NCBI GenBank assembly: GCA_005776945.1
Contig: SXOB01000092.1
Coordinates: 1 to 64,000 of the forward strand
Direction: 5' to 3'
DNA: 64,000 nucleotides
From: Pseudomonadota bacterium
GTDB taxonomy: Bacteria; Myxococcota_A; UBA796; GCA-2862545
Shown here one piece after another: positions 59,003 through 64,000 of the stretch. The notes beneath the pieces are model-generated. The model made no database searches. It worked only from the letters and a program-made list of their open reading frames with translations, and was not told where the DNA came from. Both the position numbers and the translations under genes were made by a program. Position 1 is the first letter of the stretch. The number at the start of each line of letters is the position of its first letter.

Positions 59003-59028
59003 GACGGGTTCGACCCGCCCAACCCGTC
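59003..59028. promoter_or_regulatory. 8-bp inverted repeat between divergent secreted-protein genes
   Basis: GACGGGTT (59003-59010) and AACCCGTC (59021-59028) form a perfect inverted repeat with a 10-bp spacer, centred between the divergent Gly-Thr protein and lipoprotein genes. It is a candidate operator; the rest of this 107-bp gap shows nothing clear. Confidence 0.35.
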
Positions 59029-59082
59029 ACGCGGCCGTTCTCATCCGGGCGTCGCGTTACGCGCGCCTCTTGCGAGGTCCCC

Positions 59083-59595
59083 TTGATCCGTACCCTGTTG
59101 CGTTCTTCAGTTGCCGCGACCACCCTTGCGTTTGCGCTCGCCTGCTCCGGGATGGGCGGAAGCGACGTCGAAGGCGACTGGAAGTTCTACCCGAACGACC
59201 AAGAGCTCCGGTTCTTCAAGATCATCGTCAAGGCCTCCAAGGGCGTTCCCTTGGACAAGCTGGAGGACGACCTCGGTCCGCTCAACGCCGAAGAGCGGTC
59301 CTTGTACAATCAGGTCAAGGCCAACCCCAACGACCCCGCCGTCCGTGGCATCGTCGAAATTACGGACCAGATGAAAACGAGCAAGGTCGCCATCACGTCC
59401 GACCATTTCACGATCTCCGACAAAGCGGGCAAGGCGATTGTGGACGAGACCTACGAAGTCACCTCCACAAACGGCAACGTGCACAATGTCAAGCTCGCCT
59501 CGGGGGAGACGCACGCGTGGACCGTCGACGGTGACACCATCCACGCGGCCGTACTCACCCCGGTCGACTACACGTTCACGCTCAAGCGTCGCTGA
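59083..59595 (+). CDS. Lipoprotein of unknown function
   Basis: A 170-residue lipoprotein (signal peptide ending LAFALAC). The mature part is rich in Asp, Lys and Thr, and has two copies of short beta-strand patterns (KVAITSDHFTISD; AIVDETYEVTST) as in small lipocalin-like domains, but no family is assigned. The TTG start at 59083 is preceded by GAGG. Convergent with the large lipoprotein gene (3 bp between stops). Confidence 0.65.
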   Translation: MIRTLLRSSVAATTLAFALACSGMGGSDVEGDWKFYPNDQELRFFKIIVKASKGVPLDKLEDDLGPLNAEERSLYNQVKANPNDPAVRGIVEITDQMKTSKVAITSDHFTISDKAGKAIVDETYEVTSTNGNVHNVKLASGETHAWTVDGDTIHAAVLTPVDYTFTLKRR

Positions 59596-59598
59596 GCC

Positions 59599-61137
59599 TC
59601 AATTCGGGCGCGTCGTCCACTGCCCCTCGACGCGGGCCGCGGCCGCAACCTTGGGCCAGGGCGCGGAACGCAAGGCGTCCCATGTGCAGCCGGCGAGCGC
59701 CTCTCGCTGACGCGCATCGGGCATGTTGACGGTCACCAAAGGATCCGAGTCGGCCGCCAGGTCGACCAGCCACGACACTTCGGCCTCCGAGAGTTGAGCG
59801 CCGACCGTGCACGCGTGCAGGAACTCGAGCTGCGCGTCCACTGCATGCCCGGCCGCCGCAAGATCCATCCCCTCGACAGGGCCGATTTGCATTGACTGTC
59901 TACGGCGGTCGCGCACCAACGTCGGTTGCCGAAGCTCCGGCGACGGCAGGTCGCGGACGACCCAAGGCACGGACGCCCCGTCCAGGCGGCCAAGTGCAGC
60001 CAACGCGTCGAGCCATTGGACAGCCGCTGACCAAGTCAGGTCGGGGGCCAGCGCGACGTCGACCGTACCCGGTGGCCATCGCGCCCCCAGGGCGGCAAGC
60101 GCCGCCGAATCCGAGGCTCCACACCAAGTCGTGGGGGAGGTCGGACCACACGTGGGGTCCGGCATCCATCGGTGTCCAGCCGTCCCCATGTCGAGCCCGG
60201 TCGTTCCGGCGTGCACCCGACCCAACGCCCCATCGCCCGCCCATCGGTTGATCGACCACGCGCCGACCGGGGAGAACTCACCGCGGTCGCCCTCGTCCAA
60301 GTCGACGAGGAAGTGAACCCGGTCCTCACCGGCCGCCCGGAGCGTGGTGACCACAGTGTCCAGCTGAGCAATCGTCACATTGGGGGCCGCGGCGACGACG
60401 ATCCCGTTCCCAACGGCCCATCGGCATTGGCCTCGCCCTTCCCCCATGAACCACCTGAGGTCGCGCCCCATGTCGGCCGACAGCCCAGCGTCCGTCCAAC
60501 TCCGGGGCGACGCACCTTCCACAGTCACCGCCGTTGCGTCCGCGGTCACGGCCGGCTGACAAACGCCGCCCCGTGCAACCCGGGCATGTCTGGAGACGGG
60601 TAGTTCCAGGCCGCCGAACCGGGGGGCGTAGCGCCCCCAGGTGGACGCTTCCAAGCCGGTCGCCCGCGACCCCACCCGGTCCACGATTCGGCCCACGGGC
60701 ACAATCTGGTCGCCATCCGCCAATTCGCGATGCAGCACCGACGCGAGCAATGCGCTTTCAGGTCCGCCCGCGGCCAAAAACGCCTCGTCGGAGCGGTAAA
60801 CGCCGAGTTCGGCCACTCGGCACCCCTGCCACATGTTCAGCGTGGCTTCGCGAGTCAGCGGATCGCGCGGCGTCCAAGATCCAGGTTCGCACAATTCTTC
60901 CGCGGCGCGCTGAGCTGCTTCCACACCTTGTGCGCTGCCGCCGGCGACGGCCTGCGCCCACCCGAGCCCCCAGTCGCGAACCCACAACGGCAAGCTCGGG
61001 CACTCCTGATCCAGCGCCGCGGCCAGGCCGGCCTCCGGGTTGGCCCCAGCCGCTGCCGCGGCCACACGCTCGAGCCGGGCGGCATCACAAGGTGACGCGC
61101 AGCCCCATAAGGCCCACAACCAGGGGACGACGCCCAT
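59599..61137 (-). CDS. Large lipoprotein of unknown function
   Basis: A 512-residue lipoprotein (MGVVPWLWALWGC, Cys13). The mature protein is rich in Ala, Trp and Arg and has about ten further Cys, several in pairs likely to form disulfides (for example CGPTS...WCGAS). No catalytic motif or known domain is recognised. Divergent from the phosphatidylcholine synthase gene across 33 bp. Confidence 0.6.
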   Translation of the reverse strand: MGVVPWLWALWGCASPCDAARLERVAAAAAGANPEAGLAAALDQECPSLPLWVRDWGLGWAQAVAGGSAQGVEAAQRAAEELCEPGSWTPRDPLTREATLNMWQGCRVAELGVYRSDEAFLAAGGPESALLASVLHRELADGDQIVPVGRIVDRVGSRATGLEASTWGRYAPRFGGLELPVSRHARVARGGVCQPAVTADATAVTVEGASPRSWTDAGLSADMGRDLRWFMGEGRGQCRWAVGNGIVVAAAPNVTIAQLDTVVTTLRAAGEDRVHFLVDLDEGDRGEFSPVGAWSINRWAGDGALGRVHAGTTGLDMGTAGHRWMPDPTCGPTSPTTWCGASDSAALAALGARWPPGTVDVALAPDLTWSAAVQWLDALAALGRLDGASVPWVVRDLPSPELRQPTLVRDRRRQSMQIGPVEGMDLAAAGHAVDAQLEFLHACTVGAQLSEAEVSWLVDLAADSDPLVTVNMPDARQREALAGCTWDALRSAPWPKVAAAARVEGQWTTRPN

Positions 61138-61170
61138 GGCGTGCGATTAGCTCGCGAACCGGAGGACGCC

Positions 61171-61869
61171 ATGCGAACTGCGCTCGCTTGGGGCGTCCAC
61201 GCCTACACCGCGCTCGGCCTCCCCCTGGCGCTGGCCCAGGCGGTCGCCATCGTCAGTGGCGACGTGGCGTGGTTCTTCTTTCTCAACTGCGCTGCCGTCT
61301 TCGTCGACGGCACGGATGGCATGATGGCCCGCGCCGTCCGGGTCCGCGAGGTTCTGCCCGAATTCGACGGGCGCAAGCTGGACGACGTCACCGACTTCCT
61401 CACCTTTGCCTTTCTGCCCGCCTTCGCCGTCCTGTCCTTGGACCTCGTCCCTGACGCATTCCGTTGGCCGCTCGCCGCCGCGATGGTCATGTCGAGCGGC
61501 TACGGTTTCAGCCAGGAGCGAGCGAAAACAGACGAGAGCTTTGTAGGGTTCCCGTCCTACTGGAACATCCTCCTGCTCTACGCCGTCCTGCTCGACGCCT
61601 CTGAGATGGCCACAGCCGCCGCCATCGCGGTCTGCGCCGCCCTCGTCTTCGTCCCCCTTCACTACGCCTACCCGACGAAGACCGTGAGCTTTCGCGCCGT
61701 CACGCTTGGGGGCGGCGTCGTCTGGGGGCTGACGCTGACGGTGCTGACACTGGCCATAAACGCGCCCTGGACACGGACCGTTGCGCTCGTCAGCCTCGCC
61801 TACCCAGCCTGGTACCTCATCGTGAGCATCCGCTTGCACCTGCGCCTTTCGGCAGCCCCTTCCCGCTGA
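61171..61869 (+). CDS. pcs: Phosphatidylcholine synthase (Pcs) homologue
   Basis: A 232-residue inner-membrane CDP-alcohol phosphotransferase. It has the motif DG-x2-AR-x12-G-x3-D-x3-D (Asp49, Gly50, Ala53, Arg54, Gly67, Asp71, Asp75); the 12-residue spacing is the form reported for Pcs, whereas other family members have 8. The later segment ERAKTDESFVGFPSYWN also matches Pcs. The enzyme joins choline directly to CDP-diacylglycerol to make phosphatidylcholine. The start at 61171 follows GGAGGA; 10 more codons upstream are open. Confidence 0.85.
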   Translation: MRTALAWGVHAYTALGLPLALAQAVAIVSGDVAWFFFLNCAAVFVDGTDGMMARAVRVREVLPEFDGRKLDDVTDFLTFAFLPAFAVLSLDLVPDAFRWPLAAAMVMSSGYGFSQERAKTDESFVGFPSYWNILLLYAVLLDASEMATAAAIAVCAALVFVPLHYAYPTKTVSFRAVTLGGGVVWGLTLTVLTLAINAPWTRTVALVSLAYPAWYLIVSIRLHLRLSAAPSR

Positions 61870-61926
61870 GAGCGCCCCTTGGGCCGGCGCCCTTGCCCGA
61901 TTATCAAGCCGCCATCGAGGCGACTC

Positions 61927-62304
61927 ATGGCCACGCGCAACCTCTCCGCCGCAGACTTCGAATCGACGCTCAAGTCCAACCCGATCGTCTTACTGGACTT
62001 CTGGGCGTCGTGGTGTGGTCCGTGCCGTACCTTTGCGCCCGTCTTCGAGGCCGCTGCCGATCGACACCCCGACGTCATCTTCGGTAAGATCGACACGGAC
62101 GCCGAGAACCAGCTGTCCGGGGAACTTGGGATCCAGTCCATCCCGACCGTGATGGCCTTTCGCGACGGTATTCTGCTCTTCAGGCAGCCAGGCATGTTGC
62201 CAGCCGCCGCCCTCGAGGACCTGATCGGCCAGATTCGAGGTTTGGACATGGACGTCGTACGCAAGCAGGTGGCCGAGACGCCCGCGATGCCCCCGTCGCG
62301 TTAG
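61927..62304 (+). CDS. trxA: Thioredoxin
   Basis: A 125-residue protein with the full thioredoxin fold and active site WCGPC (Cys30, Cys33) and cis-Pro in SIPTV. It reduces protein disulfides in the cytoplasm. Slightly longer than E. coli TrxA because of a short C-terminal tail. The ATG at 61927 gives the normal N-terminus; an upstream ATG at 61879 would add an unlikely basic extension. Follows pcs by 57 bp. Confidence 0.92.
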   Translation: MATRNLSAADFESTLKSNPIVLLDFWASWCGPCRTFAPVFEAAADRHPDVIFGKIDTDAENQLSGELGIQSIPTVMAFRDGILLFRQPGMLPAAALEDLIGQIRGLDMDVVRKQVAETPAMPPSR

Positions 62305-62330
62305 CGCGCCGCCCCATTGCGGGGCGGGTC

Positions 62331-63929
62331 ATGATCACGGTATCGGGCGTCACCAAGGGGTTCGCCGGGCGCACCCTGTTCAAGGACGTCGACTGCAGTT
62401 TTGCGCCCGGGCGCAACTACGCGCTGACGGGCCCCAATGGGTCGGGCAAGTCCACGTTCATGCGCATCCTCATCGGGGATGAGGACACGGACAAAGGGCA
62501 TGTGAACCGCCCCAAGCGGACCGGCTGGCTCCGCCAAGACCACGCGGTGTTCGACCACCTTGACGCCGTGTCAGCCGTCATCTCCGGCAACGAATCCCTA
62601 TGGAAGGCGCTCGTTGAGCGCGACGCTCTGTTGTCCCGCGATGACCTGTCCGACGAAGAAGGCGAGCGCCTCGGCGAGCTCGAAATGATTGTCGCGGAGG
62701 AAGACGGCTACGAGGCCGAGACCCATGCCGCCGTGTTGCTCACCGGCCTCGGTGTCCCCGACGCCAACTTCCGCCGCAAGCTCTCCGAGCTGCAAGGGGG
62801 CGAAAAGGTCCGCGTGCTCGTGGCGCGCGCCCTGTTCGGCAAGCCCGACGCGCTGCTCCTCGACGAACCCACCAACCACCTGGACATGGACTCCATCCAG
62901 TGGTTGGAGGAGTTTCTCGTACGCTACCAGGGCGTCCTGGTCGTCATCAGCCATGACCGGCGTTTCCTCAACAGCGTGGCCGACCACGTCGCCGACATCG
63001 ACTTCGAGACCATCATCACGTACGTCGGCAACTACGACGAAATGGTCCGGACCAAGGCAGAAGCCCGGACCCGGTCCGAGAAGGACGTGTCGGAGCGCGA
63101 CAAGAAGATCAGCCAGCTCCAGGAGTTCGTGTCGCGCTTTGCGGCGGGCACCCGCGCCAGCCAAACGCGCGCACGCCAGAAGCAAATCGAAAAGCTGCGT
63201 CCCGACGAAATTCGACGCAGCAACATCGCGCGACCGTTCATCCGGTTCCCCGCTGGCGAACCGAGTGGACGGGACGTGCTCGGCGTCCGCGACCTCGCCT
63301 GCCGCTACGGTGAACGCGCGGTTTTCGAGGGCTTTCACGCCGACGTCTTGCGCGGTGACCGCGTCGCCATCCTCGGCCGCAACGGCGTCGGCAAGACCAG
63401 CCTGCTCAACCGGTTGCTCGACCCCGCCGAATCGGACGCCAAGCGCGTTCGTTGGGGCCACAACACGCGCATCGGCGTGTTTGGCCACGACCACCGCGAT
63501 CAGATCGCCAAGGGAACGACCGTCTACCAGTGGCTGTTCGACCAACGCCCTGAAGTCGGCGAGCAAAACGTTCGCGCCATCCTCGGCCGCATGCTGTTCA
63601 GCGGAACGGACGGCGGAAAGCCGACGACGACGCTGTCCGGCGGCGAGGCGGCCAGGCTCGTCCTCTGCAAGCAGATTCTGCTCGAGCCCAACGTCCTGAT
63701 TCTCGATGAACCGACCGACCACCTCGACCTCGAGAGCATCTCCGCCCTGCGAGAATGCATCGAGAAGTATGAAGGAACGATGTTCTACGTCACCCACGAC
63801 CGCGATCTCGCCGCCGCCGCAAATCGCATCTGGGCCTACGCCGATGACGGCCATCTCGTGGACTTCGCCGGGGACCTCGACGCGTGGCTGGCCTGGCACG
63901 AGAAGCACTGGAAGGCGACCGGAACCTGA
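62331..63929 (+). CDS. ABC-F family ATPase (YbiT-like)
   Basis: A 532-residue soluble protein with two ABC ATPase domains and no membrane domain. Walker A motifs are GPNGSGKST and GRNGVGKTS; signatures LQGGE and LSGGE; Walker B LLLDEPTNHLD and LILDEPTDHLD. The charged linker between domains (about 240-310) matches the P-site tRNA interaction motif of ABC-F proteins. The LSGGEAARLVLCKQ segment is typical of the YbiT group, which acts on stalled ribosomes. Confidence 0.93.
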   Translation: MITVSGVTKGFAGRTLFKDVDCSFAPGRNYALTGPNGSGKSTFMRILIGDEDTDKGHVNRPKRTGWLRQDHAVFDHLDAVSAVISGNESLWKALVERDALLSRDDLSDEEGERLGELEMIVAEEDGYEAETHAAVLLTGLGVPDANFRRKLSELQGGEKVRVLVARALFGKPDALLLDEPTNHLDMDSIQWLEEFLVRYQGVLVVISHDRRFLNSVADHVADIDFETIITYVGNYDEMVRTKAEARTRSEKDVSERDKKISQLQEFVSRFAAGTRASQTRARQKQIEKLRPDEIRRSNIARPFIRFPAGEPSGRDVLGVRDLACRYGERAVFEGFHADVLRGDRVAILGRNGVGKTSLLNRLLDPAESDAKRVRWGHNTRIGVFGHDHRDQIAKGTTVYQWLFDQRPEVGEQNVRAILGRMLFSGTDGGKPTTTLSGGEAARLVLCKQILLEPNVLILDEPTDHLDLESISALRECIEKYEGTMFYVTHDRDLAAAANRIWAYADDGHLVDFAGDLDAWLAWHEKHWKATGT

Positions 63930-63968
63930 CCGCCCTCCGCGGATTAGGCGCGCCCGGGGAGGTAGCGA

Positions 63969-64000
63969 ATGTGGTGGATATTGGCGCTTGCCTGCGGCGA
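63969..64000 (+). CDS. Lipoprotein, N-terminal fragment (runs off the window)
   Basis: An ATG at 63969 with GGGGAGGT just upstream opens MWWILALACG, a signal peptide with a lipobox (LALAC). Only the first residues lie inside the window; identity unknown. Confidence 0.6.
   Translation, partial: MWWILALACG

Noticed and set aside
1-64000. tRNA, rRNA, riboswitch and CRISPR elements
   Set aside because: Scanning by eye found no cloverleaf with a conserved T-loop, no rRNA-like stretch, no known riboswitch core and no repeat-spacer array; a covariance-model search could still find a small RNA.

Overview
This is a GC-rich stretch with strong third-position GC bias, which explains the many long antisense open frames. 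It is very probably from a member of the Myxococcota, or a close deltaproteobacterial relative. The evidence is a myxobacterial-type polyunsaturated fatty acid (PUFA) synthase with a C-terminal acyltransferase, many lipoproteins starting with a lipobox, three secreted proteins ending in a Cys-containing tail, a hydrophobic helix and an Arg cluster (MYXO-CTERM-like), lamin-tail repeats, several Ser/Thr kinases and pseudokinases, and a sigma-54 activator. No rRNA, tRNA or CRISPR array was recognised. Genes are tightly packed: many neighbours overlap by 4 bp (ATGA or GTGA), and several convergent genes overlap at their 3' ends.

Layout. 1-270: the left end of an IS3-family element that has cut a lipoprotein gene. 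329-4362: a GAF-type sigma-54 activator divergent from a rubrerythrin / Fe-S oxidoreductase / DUF3501 operon, with a near-consensus -24/-12 promoter and a perfect palindrome between them. 4509-17916: a two-gene PUFA-synthase-like megasynthase (KS-MAT-ACP-ACP-KR-DH and KS-CLF-DH-DH-DH-like-acyltransferase); no enoyl reductase (PfaD/Pfa1) or phosphopantetheinyl transferase is present in the window. 17982-19531: a small HEAT-like secreted protein coupled to a zincin lipoprotein. 19524-22747: SixA phosphatase and a tandem HtrA/Nma111-like protease. 22790-29554: AstE-like hydrolase, GluRS, TatB/TatC, a secreted metalloprotease, a glutathione transferase and a frameshifted MFS transporter. 29599-33289: a cyclase-like/P-loop/TPR protein and a lipoprotein. 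33354-40825: one-carbon and signalling genes (two homocysteine methyltransferase-type genes, one fused to MTHFR; an HD hydrolase; a PP2C phosphatase with a pseudokinase-like segment; a Ser/Thr kinase with an apparent CTG start). 40879-49719: M16 protease, RadA, small proteins, a heterodimeric ABC exporter and a small secreted protein. 49742-49967: a MITE-like element with terminal inverted repeats. 49965-61137: a secreted/surface block (pentapeptide protein with a possible pore, a second HEAT-zincin pair, a membrane pseudokinase, lamin-tail and MYXO-CTERM-like proteins, lipoproteins). 61171-64000: phosphatidylcholine synthase, thioredoxin, an ABC-F protein and the start of another lipoprotein.

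The most interesting parts are the sigma-54-controlled peroxide-type operon with its visible control sites, the PUFA-synthase-like locus that lacks its usual enoyl-reductase partner here, the twice-occurring HEAT/zincin gene pair, and the inactivated signalling domains (pseudokinases, degenerate cyclase, degenerate protease). Functional statements come from recognised motifs and family knowledge; no database search was run.
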